A DNA stretch of 41,303 nt from Akkermansiaceae bacterium UBA6138 (GTDB lineage Bacteria; Verrucomicrobiota; Verrucomicrobiia; Verrucomicrobiales; DEV007): the NCBI GenBank assembly GCA_002422425.1, contig DIVG01000015.1:986-42288 (forward strand), written 5' to 3'. Of this stretch, positions 8,624-15,972 are shown piece by piece (position 1 is the stretch's first letter; each line of letters opens with the position of its first letter). Position numbers and translations under genes: made by a program. The notes under the pieces were generated by a model that saw nothing but the letters and a program-made list of their open reading frames with translations, had not been told where the DNA came from and ran no database searches.

Positions 8624-9517
8624 TCACTTGAACCAGCGTCGCAGCGTCTCCTGCATCCTGCCGAGATCTTCATCCCTCCATTGCTCCCTCGCGAGAGCCG
8701 TTCCCCAGTGGCCGGGCTCGACGAATGATGCTTTCACGATATCAGCGGCGTTCCTGTATGCCCTGGCCTCCTCGATCGCCGCCACGATTTCATCCGCTCG
8801 ATCGGATTCTTCCCGCGTCACCATGCCGAGCACCCGGAAGAGGTCCTGTGCGTGCTTTTGGGCCTTTTCCCTCGAGTCCACTGCCTTCTCGGACGGAGTC
8901 TGGCTTTTTTCCCAGAGCTCGTGAGCCGCAGTGGCTTTCATGACCGCGAACGTGACCGGGTTCGGGATGGAGAGCCTCAACCCATCGAGTTCAAAGTGAA
9001 AGGGATGGAGTTCGTGTCCGATCAGCTCCCGATTGTGGTTGCCGTGAATTTTTTTCTCTTCGGTTGGTGCTTCTTCACCGGACGAAGACCTTCGCTTCAC
9101 TCTCCCTCCTTCGATGTGAAGATTCACACTCCCGGCTTTCGGAGAAGGGGCATGCAGCTCGACGAGAATGCTGTGGCCTCCAGATGCGTGCTTTTCCCAC
9201 GCCCAATACTTCGTTTTCGCCTTGAATTCATTTTGGTCCAGAATCGCAACAACTCTTTCCTGTGTCTCCCTATCGGCAATCAAGTCGAGTCCGATCGCAA
9301 GGTCGATGTCTTTTGTCGACCGAGGGCTGGCGTCCCTCCAACTTTCCAAGGGAACGAGCGTGAGAGTCTCCGGGTTTGACCGGAGCCACGTTTGTTTCAG
9401 GTAAAGTCCGTAGCCTCCAGCGATCAGCACGTATCCTTCCCCGATTCCACTCAACCCTGGCAGCAGGGCCGCACAGGATCTCCACATTCCGTCGTCCTCG
9501 GGCCAGGAAAGGTTCAT
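8624..9517 (-). CDS. Nucleotidyltransferase, AbiEii-like toxin candidate
   Basis: A 297-residue member of the polymerase-beta-like nucleotidyltransferase superfamily. The helix-sheet motif IAGGYGLYLKQ (GG at 34-35) is followed by STKDIDLAIGLD with both metal-binding aspartates (Asp70, Asp72). The active site therefore looks intact. A substrate-recognition and helical C-terminal half follows, ending in LGRMQETLRRWFK. The ATG at 9517 overlaps the stop of the AbiEi-like gene by ATGA, the order expected for a type IV-like toxin-antitoxin pair. The toxin would transfer a nucleotide to an RNA or protein target; the target is unknown. The pair interrupts the phage tail cluster. Confidence 0.72.
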   Translation of the reverse strand: MNLSWPEDDGMWRSCAALLPGLSGIGEGYVLIAGGYGLYLKQTWLRSNPETLTLVPLESWRDASPRSTKDIDLAIGLDLIADRETQERVVAILDQNEFKAKTKYWAWEKHASGGHSILVELHAPSPKAGSVNLHIEGGRVKRRSSSGEEAPTEEKKIHGNHNRELIGHELHPFHFELDGLRLSIPNPVTFAVMKATAAHELWEKSQTPSEKAVDSREKAQKHAQDLFRVLGMVTREESDRADEIVAAIEEARAYRNAADIVKASFVEPGHWGTALAREQWRDEDLGRMQETLRRWFK

Positions 9518-10602
9518 ATCCCTTGGATGATTTGTGACTTGAGATCCCGTGAGGCATCCCGTTGGCGGGCGTCTCCCGATTGAAGTTCAAGCCACGTCTG
9601 CAGCTTCGACGCCCACCGGATCCCCATTGCATCGGACTCGTTGGCGAAAAAGTAGCCGGGATCCCCGACTTCGAAGAATTCCAGGTCGGCGAAGCTGGGG
9701 ATCGTTTCGTCCTTCCCGGCGTCTCCGATCGCCTCGCGCGCTTGGTCGAGCCTGTTGACCGCGATGCGAACCGGACCTCCCTGCGTGAAACTGACATACC
9801 TCCCCGCGGAGGATTCCCCCGTGACGGCCCATTTCAAGTCGGTCGCCGCCGAAAGTGATTTCCACCACTCGGATCCCTTGCCGATCCGCAGGTAGCGTCT
9901 CCGGCGCGTATCGTTCGTCCACGCCTTCCCGAGTTTGTCGAGCAGCGCCATGGGATCGAGCAGTCCGATGGAACCCGCCGTTTTCCCGACGATCAGATCT
10001 TCGGACATGGCGGCCACCGCTTTGGAGACTTGTGAGAGGGAGATCGTCTCTCCACCTCTCCCGATTTCGTCGGCGAGTTCTCCCAAACTCTTGTGGTTTT
10101 TCTTGGACAGCAACGTGCGACCGACAAGGGCGGAACGCCCCTGGTATGGATTTCCCAGCGGTTGGGACGAGGGGTTGCGGTTCGGTTCTCCTGTGCAGAG
10201 CACGAAGAGTTTCCCCGGTACGACGACGATTCCATTTCCACTGGGGTCGATTCCGCTCACCCCCTCTTTTTGCAGTTCGCTGAGGCGATCCCGGTTCAGA
10301 TAGGGGACAAGAATCATGGGGTTTAGAAAATTATTCTTTTGAACAATTTTTTTAACCTCCGCAGTTGCCACCATCACCGCTTTCGGTGTCGAGAGAGTTC
10401 GGCAGATCAAGGAAAACCGCCAAGAATCCGCGTCCCCTTCGTTCGATGAACCCTCCCACTCAAGGTCCAAGGTTGCATCGCCTGTCTCGGACGAAGGTCC
10501 GCCGCGGTCCAAGCGCCGGATCACGAGAGGGTTCAGAATTCTCTCACCCACTCGGAGCGTCGAGAGCAAAGTCTCCTTCGATATTTTCTCAATTTTTGCC
10601 AT
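9514..10602 (-). CDS. AbiEi-family antitoxin, long form
   Basis: A 362-residue protein. Residues about 75-140 match the restriction-endonuclease-like domain common to long AbiEi antitoxins, with PMILVPYLNRDRLSEL followed by GIDPSGNGIVV and PGKLFVLCTG. A helix-turn-helix follows at about 172-205, and the C-terminal half is unassigned. I chose the ATG at 10602 (MAKIEK) because CAGGAAA precedes it; a GTG seven codons upstream is possible. It is expected to bind its own promoter and silence the co-transcribed nucleotidyltransferase, whose start overlaps its stop. A palindrome covers the chosen start region and a second lies about 60 bases upstream, fitting autorepression. Confidence 0.72.
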   Translation of the reverse strand: MAKIEKISKETLLSTLRVGERILNPLVIRRLDRGGPSSETGDATLDLEWEGSSNEGDADSWRFSLICRTLSTPKAVMVATAEVKKIVQKNNFLNPMILVPYLNRDRLSELQKEGVSGIDPSGNGIVVVPGKLFVLCTGEPNRNPSSQPLGNPYQGRSALVGRTLLSKKNHKSLGELADEIGRGGETISLSQVSKAVAAMSEDLIVGKTAGSIGLLDPMALLDKLGKAWTNDTRRRRYLRIGKGSEWWKSLSAATDLKWAVTGESSAGRYVSFTQGGPVRIAVNRLDQAREAIGDAGKDETIPSFADLEFFEVGDPGYFFANESDAMGIRWASKLQTWLELQSGDARQRDASRDLKSQIIQGI

Positions 10603-10620
10603 TTTCCTGAGTCGGAAAAT
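10601..10620. promoter_or_regulatory. Inverted repeat at AbiEi-like start (operator 1)
   Basis: ATTTTCC-tgagtc-GGAAAAT is a 20-base inverted repeat with 7-base arms. It directly abuts and overlaps the ATG at 10602 and its ribosome-binding region. Repressor binding here would block transcription or initiation of the antitoxin/nucleotidyltransferase operon. The operator function is inferred. Confidence 0.5.
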
Positions 10621-10664
10621 CACTCATCCTGAGAAAATGACAATTGTTTTCTTTGAAATGAAGT

Positions 10665-10682
10665 ATTTCCTGATCAGGAAAT
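10665..10682. promoter_or_regulatory. Perfect 18-bp palindrome (operator 2)
   Basis: ATTTCCTGATCAGGAAAT is a perfect palindrome centred at 10673/10674. It shares TTTCCTGA...GGAAA with the repeat at 10601-10620, about 60 bases away. Two matching sites upstream of one operon suggest cooperative binding by the AbiEi-like protein. Confidence 0.5.
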
Positions 10683-11117
10683 TGACGTCTAGTGGGAAAA
10701 TCTAAGGAAACTGCTTTGGAAAGAGCCACTCCCAAGCAGGGATTCAGCAGCCCAGACGAACGGACCGTTTCCCGGGGAAAACTGTGACACCTGACAGAGT
10801 TCCGACCGCGGCCCCAGGATAACCGGGGTCACTACCTTAGTTCATGAGTGAACTAGCGGAAGCAGCCGCCTGCCCCCCAGATGGCCGGGGAATTGCTTCC
10901 TTCCACCCTTAGCCCATGCATGAGCTAAGCCACCTGCCCCTAGATGATCCGATTATTACAAGAAATCACAAAAATTCCTTATTTTTACGAGAGTTTTGGA
11001 ATTTCCCGTTTTTTGAATCGACGCGCTCGTTTGATTTAATTCCTAACAGTCATCCGAATTTAGAGAGTTGTTCAAACGAACTCTTAAAATTGAGCTCAAA
11101 CGAAACCCTCACCGATT
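10683..11117. other. Non-coding stretch with hairpins, AT-rich on its right side
   Basis: No convincing gene lies between the AbiEi-like operon control region and the end of the tail-terminator-like gene. The left half is GC-rich and holds several short inverted repeats: TAGTTCA-tgag-TGAACTA at 10839-10856 and CTTAGCcCATGCATGaGCTAAG at 10908-10929. These two sit in imperfect copies of a longer unit, each followed by a CCTGCCCC...AGATG segment. The right half (about 10950-11110) is clearly AT-rich and contains a direct repeat of TCAAACGAA. It may hold a structured RNA, a promoter region or a recombination scar. Confidence 0.4.
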
Positions 11118-11525
11118 TCAAACCGGTCGCACCAGTCCGACGGTGAGGGCTAGAGTGTGAATCCAGCGATCCTCCTCGATGCGTTCGCTGCTGTCCTTGA
11201 CCCAGAGTCCGCCCAATTCGAGCCCTGATTCCTCATCGAGGGCGGAGGCAAGACCGCTATTGGCGTGGTCATCCACAACACCCCGTATTCCGAGCGCGGC
11301 ATCGCGATAGGACTGAACGCTCGTGTGGTAGGCCGGACCGGTGACGACGAGGTTCACGGTGGCCCGGTGCAGCGGTCCGACAGAATGCTCCACGTCGGGA
11401 ACCGAAACGATCACTGCGAGCTGTTCAGGATTGAACTCTTCGGTCGAGGCTCCCGTGTGAATGGGCATCCCGATCCCGGCATCGACGAGCCAGGCAGCGA
11501 AGGCGTTCTCGATCGAGGCGTTCAT
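11118..11525 (-). CDS. Phage tail terminator / minor tail protein-like
   Basis: A 135-residue protein starting at the ATG at 11525. The N-terminal helix (IENAFAAWLVDAGIGMPI) is followed by alternating beta strands, including QLAVIVSVPDVEH and ATVNLVVTGPAYH, and a C-terminal strand TLALTVGLVRPV. This alpha-plus-beta layout and size resemble lambda gpU/gpZ-type tail terminator and head-tail completion proteins. The gene lies between portal and tape measure, where such a protein is expected. Foreign cassettes lie on both sides: the GIY-YIG gene upstream and the nucleotidyltransferase pair downstream. Confidence 0.6.
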   Translation of the reverse strand: MNASIENAFAAWLVDAGIGMPIHTGASTEEFNPEQLAVIVSVPDVEHSVGPLHRATVNLVVTGPAYHTSVQSYRDAALGIRGVVDDHANSGLASALDEESGLELGGLWVKDSSERIEEDRWIHTLALTVGLVRPV

Positions 11526-11555
11526 GAGCGGGTACCCGATTCTGCCTCTTCATTG

Positions 11556-12344
11556 TTAGAGCTTGTTGAGTGCTGCATCAAGAGTTGCCTTCACTCTCTT
11601 CTTCTCGATCTCGGGATCGACACGCTGAATGTATTCCACTGCTGCAAGATCATCGCCACGCTTGCGGTTCTGTCTTGGCTCCAAAGCCTCGATCAAAATC
11701 GCCTCTAATGCCGGAATGAGCTTGGCAGCGTCAAATGTCGCCGGAAGTGCTCCCAAGTTACCTTGCTCCGAAACTGGCAAGAGACCGAACCAAGAGAAGC
11801 GATCCCAACGCGATGACATCCGGTCGCTGGTGTGCTCAAAAAGCCGCTTACCCAATGGCCGGTCTGTCGTGCGTCCAACGTATATGACCTCTCGGCCATC
11901 ATACAGAAGGTAAATTCCCAACTGCTTGTTGAAGTCGACCGGAGTGGCCCCGATCTGCTGCATCCCGAGCAACCGCGGAGTTGCAATCCACTCAACCGCC
12001 TCTCTGCGCCAAAACATGCCGAATGACGATACAATCTCATACTGGGCCTCTGTCTCGTCCGACTCGGAAACGTCTGGAGTCAGCTTCTGTTTGGGTGCGG
12101 CTTGTCCGTGACCCTTTGACATAGAGTAGATTCCCCTGCCGACCCGAGTGTAGGGAGATGCCGCTCCGTCCTTCTTGATGGAGGAACTAATCTGAGCACT
12201 GATGGTGGCTGCCGGAGTCGCGCCGAGGCTGTGCCTTAGTCCTTCAGCTATGATCTGCTCGGTGATCTCGTTATAGTGCAGCGGCGTGGCAGAAGCGCTA
12301 AGGACTTTCTCGATGGCCTTTCGCCAGGTTAGTTCAGAAGGCAT
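11556..12344 (-). CDS. HARE-HTH / GIY-YIG nuclease
   Basis: A 262-residue two-domain protein. Residues about 5-75 form a HARE-HTH winged-helix domain (LTWRKAIEKVLSASATPLHY through TRVGRGIYSM), a fold known from ASXL proteins, RNA polymerase delta and restriction enzymes. After a linker, residues about 140-230 form a GIY-YIG nuclease domain: GIY at 143-145, YVGR at 155-158, an Arg in KRLFEH, Glu219 in EAILIEALEP and Asn226. All catalytic positions are present. It probably cuts DNA, guided by the winged helix. It stands where the phage head genes should be, so it may be a homing-type or restriction/defence nuclease carried by the prophage. No methylase is adjacent. Confidence 0.78.
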   Translation of the reverse strand: MPSELTWRKAIEKVLSASATPLHYNEITEQIIAEGLRHSLGATPAATISAQISSSIKKDGAASPYTRVGRGIYSMSKGHGQAAPKQKLTPDVSESDETEAQYEIVSSFGMFWRREAVEWIATPRLLGMQQIGATPVDFNKQLGIYLLYDGREVIYVGRTTDRPLGKRLFEHTSDRMSSRWDRFSWFGLLPVSEQGNLGALPATFDAAKLIPALEAILIEALEPRQNRKRGDDLAAVEYIQRVDPEIEKKRVKATLDAALNKL

Positions 12345-12694
12345 TATAGGCTATGTCTTAGTTTCTTGGCAAACAATGTATTATCCCTCTGTCTCCGATA
12401 ACAGTTATCAACGACTGTCGCGCTAACCAGCACGGGGCCAAGGGCCGGATTCATGCTGGCGCGACTGGGACTCGCGGGCAGGATAGCCATTCCGAGACGC
12501 TCCGAAAAGGTTTTTTTCGAAGCTCCGGGGTCTTCCAAGATGGTCTTTGGGATCTGGTGTTCCGTTGGCCGGACCCCCCAAGGGCGAAAAACGGAGATTT
12601 GATTCAGTTTCGCCAATCGTCGCCTTGGTCGTCGAGCGGGGACGGTTGCTCCCGCGCCGGGGATTGGCCACGTGATGTTCCTCCTCTCGTGTCC
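12345..12694 (-). other. Gap after portal gene, possible remnant of next head gene
   Basis: About 350 bases hold no assignable gene. Just past the portal stop, GAGGAGG precedes a GTG at 12671, which opens an 82-codon frame ending at 12423. Its product is rich in Arg, Ser, Asn and Pro and looks more like noise than protein. Another frame covers the stretch with equally poor composition. In lambda-like phages the head protease gene begins here, so the good ribosome-binding site may be all that is left of it. This is inference. Confidence 0.35.
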
Positions 12695-14137
12695 TCAAGC
12701 AGGCTCGCCGGAGCTGTTCAAGGAGCTTTCCCCCGCCGGCTTCCAAAGCAGTTCCACCGGCACCCCGTGCCTCTCCGCCGCTTCGAGGATCATCTTGATG
12801 TCCCGCGCCCGGCGTTCGATCTCCTCTCCGAAGTCAGCTCCGAGTTCCTCGTAGTGATCCGAGATCGTCTTGAGTCCCATCTCGACATCCGCGCGGTTCT
12901 GTTGAGCCTCGCGTCCCGCATCCACAGTGACTCTGCGCGGAGTCACGCAACTGATCCGCCACCAGTTTGGCACCGCTTCCAGCTCCCCTCGGGCGATGGC
13001 ATCCCCGATCACATAGAACCAGACCGGCCGAATGAAGCGCTGAATGAGAATCATCTGGCGGAAGGAGAAGCGCCGGTCCGCTTTGGCCACGACGAGCCGC
13101 ACTCCGGCCCCGCCGATCTTCGAGGAATCCGCCGTGAACTCGAAGGGCAGAACGCCGAGGGCCGAATCCCTCCGCAAGTGTTCGAGGAACCCGGTGAAGG
13201 TCGGACTGGGCCGCTTCGACTCGAAGGATTCGAGCGACTCGTTGGGTTTGAGCGCCACGAGCTTTCCGCCCACGATGCGTTGCAGGTCGGTCGGGTTGCT
13301 GGCATCCGATTCGGCCGATGATTCCCCGTCACGGAACTCGAAGTCGGTGCCTTCCTCCAACTGGCCCGCCTCGTTCTTGAGGATGCGAGTCACGTCGGCG
13401 TTGTCCTTCACCGCGTGCTTCTCCAGGGCGATGAGTTCCATCTCGTCGATGACGTGGTTGATGGAGTGCTGGATCGTCGGTGCGGAGCGAACCGAGGAGG
13501 AATGTTCCGGCTCGAAGACGTGGAGCACCTGGTGGGCGGGGATTTCACGCGGCCCGTTGTCCTCAAGCAGTCGGTAGGTGAGAGGCGCTCCCCATTCATC
13601 CAGCGTCACCCCGTCCACGGAGGACAGGCTGAAGTCCTCTCCACCGATGCGATGGGTCTCGATCAACTGAAGCGAGGGCAATCCCAGCCGGTTGCGGGTC
13701 TTGAGGACGAAGTATTCACCGTCGATGTCGAGCGCCCGGCAGACCAGTCCCTGACATTCCTCAAAACTGTAGCGACCCGTGATCTCGCAACGCGAACTCC
13801 AGCGCTTGAAGTAGTCCTCGGCGCGCTGGTTCCAGTCGGAGTCCGGCGACTGCGCCTGGGCACGGATGCCATCGCCGGTCGAGTAGATCGCCATGCTGGA
13901 AACCATCTCGCGGACGAAGCCCGAGTTCTTGTAGAGGTAGCGGCCTCGGCGCACCAGTTCGCGCCGGGTCGCAGGGGTGAGGTCCTTGCGGGCGTCGCGC
14001 GGTGCGTTGCCTGGGACCGGGCCGCGACGGGGCGAGTTCTGCGCGTTGTCGTAGACCGAGGACCAGGCCTTTGGCACGAGGATGGGCGGCAGGAGAGACA
14101 CCGCCAGATTCTGAAATCGCTGGGGGGTGGAGTTCAT
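12695..14137 (-). CDS. Phage portal protein, lambda family
   Basis: A 480-residue portal protein of the lambda gpB type, the dodecameric ring through which DNA enters the head. Family features are visible: the N-terminal NAPRDARKDLTPATRRELV and YLYKNSGFVREMVSSMA, the GEYFVLKTRNRLGLPSLQLI core near residue 140, HVFEPEHSSSVR near 210, and the late QMILIQRFIRPVWFYVIGDA helix. The length is usual for the family. The ATG at 14137 overlaps the stop of the gpW-like gene. The gene appears intact, although the downstream protease, decoration and capsid genes are missing. Confidence 0.88.
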   Translation of the reverse strand: MNSTPQRFQNLAVSLLPPILVPKAWSSVYDNAQNSPRRGPVPGNAPRDARKDLTPATRRELVRRGRYLYKNSGFVREMVSSMAIYSTGDGIRAQAQSPDSDWNQRAEDYFKRWSSRCEITGRYSFEECQGLVCRALDIDGEYFVLKTRNRLGLPSLQLIETHRIGGEDFSLSSVDGVTLDEWGAPLTYRLLEDNGPREIPAHQVLHVFEPEHSSSVRSAPTIQHSINHVIDEMELIALEKHAVKDNADVTRILKNEAGQLEEGTDFEFRDGESSAESDASNPTDLQRIVGGKLVALKPNESLESFESKRPSPTFTGFLEHLRRDSALGVLPFEFTADSSKIGGAGVRLVVAKADRRFSFRQMILIQRFIRPVWFYVIGDAIARGELEAVPNWWRISCVTPRRVTVDAGREAQQNRADVEMGLKTISDHYEELGADFGEEIERRARDIKMILEAAERHGVPVELLWKPAGESSLNSSGEPA

Positions 14138-14394
14138 TTCGGGAGGAATCCGACCCGAGTCGAGCCCACCCGTCGCGGCGGGCGTCCGAAGGTCTCCGGA
14201 TCAAGGAGGGGCAGGGCGTGGGCGCATTCCTCCAGAACTTCGCGGATCGGCATGGCGAGCTGCTTGGTGGCCGTCGAGCCGCTTTCGCCCCAGGACATGA
14301 GCGTCTTGCCTTCGAGGAGCATCTCCTTGGCTTTCGCCTGGATCTGGAGAACCTCCGAAGCCGTGAAGCCGATGACAAAGAGACCGCGCGCCAT
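14134..14394 (-). CDS. gpW-like head-tail joining protein
   Basis: An 86-residue, mostly helical protein ending in the ATGA overlap with the portal gene. The segment FTASEVLQIQAKAKEMLLEG followed by KTLMSWGESGS resembles the helix-hairpin layout of lambda gpW, and gpW genes lie directly before the portal gene in lambda-like phages. The C-terminal part carries RPPRRVGSTRVGF. The large terminase gene should precede it, but the divergent HigBA operon lies there instead. This marks the right edge of the recognisable prophage. Confidence 0.62.
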   Translation of the reverse strand: MARGLFVIGFTASEVLQIQAKAKEMLLEGKTLMSWGESGSTATKQLAMPIREVLEECAHALPLLDPETFGRPPRRVGSTRVGFLPK

Positions 14395-14441
14395 GGGCGG
14401 AGCGGGCTGTCAATTGTAGGATGAAAAATCTCCTTGTGAAT

Positions 14442-14460
14442 TGTATCGCGCCACGATACA
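14442..14460. promoter_or_regulatory. Inverted repeat upstream of higBA
   Basis: TGTATCG-cgcca-CGATACA, a perfect 7-base inverted repeat, lies 10 bases before the higB ATG at 14471. HigA-type antitoxins bind such palindromes to repress their own operon, so this is the likely HigA operator. Confidence 0.55.
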
Positions 14461-14470
14461 TTCCGAAGGA

Positions 14471-14758
14471 ATGATCGAGAACTTCCGGTGCAAAGAAACC
14501 CGTCAACTCTGGGAAACGGGCAAATCGCGCCGGTTCAACTCGATCACCAAGGTTGCGCTTCGAAAGCTTGCCATGCTTGATGCCGCTGAGAACCTGGAGG
14601 ACCTGGAGGACCTCCGGGTTCCGCCGGCCAACCGGCTGGAGGCTCTCCGGGGTGACCGAAAAGGACTGCACAGCATTCGCGTCAATGACCAGTGGAGGGT
14701 TTGTTTCCGCTGGGAAAACGGGCGCGTCCTCGATGTCGAGATTGTCGATTACCACTGA
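14471..14758 (+). CDS. higB: HigB-type mRNA interferase toxin
   Basis: A 95-residue RelE-superfamily toxin. The start is the ATG at 14471 (MIENFRCKETRQLW), the usual HigB opening; an upstream TTG would read through the operator. The family signature PPANRLEALRGDRKGLHSIR then NDQWRVCFRWENG and the terminal VEIVDYH are all present, so the fold and mRNA-cleavage surface look intact. HigB toxins cut mRNA on the ribosome. The antitoxin gene follows three bases after the stop. A short in-frame duplication (LEDLED) lies in the middle. The pair is divergent from the prophage genes. Confidence 0.92.
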   Translation: MIENFRCKETRQLWETGKSRRFNSITKVALRKLAMLDAAENLEDLEDLRVPPANRLEALRGDRKGLHSIRVNDQWRVCFRWENGRVLDVEIVDYH

Positions 14759-14761
14759 ACC

Positions 14762-15058
14762 ATGAAAACTTCCCAAACAATTACCCGAGTTCCCATTGGT
14801 CCCGCGCTGGTTTCTCCCGGCGAAATCCTCGACGAGGAATTCCTCAAGCCGATGGGCTTGAGCCAGTCCGCCCTGGCCGAGCGCATGGGGGTGACCCGGA
14901 TGCGGATCAGTGAGATCGTCCGCGGCAAGCGTGCGATCACCGCCGAGACCGCCATTCTTCTGAGCAAGGCGTTTGGCACCTCGGCCCGCTTCTGGATGAA
15001 TCTCCAAACCTCTCACGATTTGGCGGTCGCTTCGATCAAGCTGGATCAGGTCGCCTGA
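14762..15058 (+). CDS. higA: HigA-type antitoxin (XRE HTH)
   Basis: A 98-residue antitoxin with an XRE-type helix-turn-helix. The family opening PGEILDEEFLKPMGLSQSAL leads into LAERMGVTRMRISEIVRG, then ITAETAILLSKAFGTSARFW. It binds HigB and represses the operon, presumably at the palindrome 14442-14460. The toxin-first gene order is characteristic of HigBA. The sequence is full length with no damage visible. Confidence 0.93.
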   Translation: MKTSQTITRVPIGPALVSPGEILDEEFLKPMGLSQSALAERMGVTRMRISEIVRGKRAITAETAILLSKAFGTSARFWMNLQTSHDLAVASIKLDQVA

Positions 15059-15262
15059 AATCGCGGGCGACTCACTCGCCTCCGTCCTTCTTTCCCCCGC
15101 CTCCCGAGCGAAGCTCCCGCGCCCGGATCACGATGCCGAGAAGCAGGAACACGCTCGTGAAAAACTGCCGCCGCAGTCTCCAGGAGGAAAGTGACCAGAT
15201 CACCCTGTTGAAGGGAGATAATCGGAACGGCACCGAACAAGGGGTAAGAATGCCAAACGACT

Positions 15263-15898
15263 GGGCCTTCCCGGCTACAGTTCCCACTTGCCGGGTCCCG
15301 CGACGAAGCCGCCTGCCTCTATGCGCAGATCGCCGAGTCCTTCCCCCAGCGTGAAAAGCTCGCCGCCCGCTTTGCCTTCGAGGTGCATCTTTTCCAGATC
15401 GCCGTGCCCGAGTCCCTCGGCATGGAACTGGTCAGCTTCGCCTAGCAGCAGGAGGTGCGCCGTGCCCGCCACGAGGCTGCCGAAAGCGCCGCCCGCCAGA
15501 TCCGTTCCGGCGTCGAGGGTTTTGTCGGGGAGTGTGTCATTGAGTTGCGTCATCAGACCGCGCAGCTCTGCGATGAAATGCTCACCAGTATGCGATCCGG
15601 CAAAACCGACGGCGTGCATCAGAAGACCCTCAACCGGCTTGTGAAGTTCATCGACGACTTCAAGTCGCTCAACTTCGCCGGTGACAATGAGATGGAGCAG
15701 CAGCTCGACCGCGTCCGCCGCGAACTGCTTACCCGCAGTGCCGAAGACTACCGCAACAGCCTCACCGCCTCCCGCAGTCTTGAGTCCGGCCTCAGCCAGC
15801 TCCGCGACCAGGCCCGCGAACTCGCCACCCAGGACGCCCGCGAACTCGTCGAACGCTTCGGCCAGATGGGTCGCAGGAAGCTGCAACTCGCCGGGTGA
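15263..15898 (+). pseudogene. DUF3150-like protein fragment with internal stop
   Basis: A coding-like plus frame runs from about 15263 to a TGA at 15896-15898 but is broken by a TAG at 15443-15445. Before the stop it reads SRDEAACLYAQIAESFPQR and continues to PESLGMELVSFA. Immediately after, it continues QQEVRRARHEAAESAARQ, then a long helical, coiled-coil-prone region (LNRLVKFIDDFKSLNFAGDN) to the end. The sense across the stop is continuous, so a single base change probably killed the gene. The 5' end is missing. It resembles DUF3150 proteins, which often lie near MoxR-type ATPase genes on mobile elements; that assignment is moderate. A 147-residue restart at a GTG (15455) is possible. Confidence 0.55.
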
Positions 15899-15972
15899 GG
15901 CGGCCTGACCAAGACGCCAACACACAAACACCACAACAACAGGGTCGGGTTCCATCCCCGACCCTGTTGCCT

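Noticed and set aside
10916..11146. 76-codon plus-strand frame in the AT-rich gap
   Set aside because: No ribosome-binding site, starts inside a hairpin, and resembles no family.
14394..14412. TTGACA before the gpW-like gene as a -35 promoter element
   Set aside because: Only 16 bases separate it from the start codon, leaving no room for a -10 element and leader.
15072..15287. 71-codon minus-strand frame with a hydrophobic segment
   Set aside because: Overlaps the DUF3150-like remnant. The hydrophobic stretch is short and the first half has random composition. A holin-like or membrane-gene remnant cannot be excluded but is unsupported.
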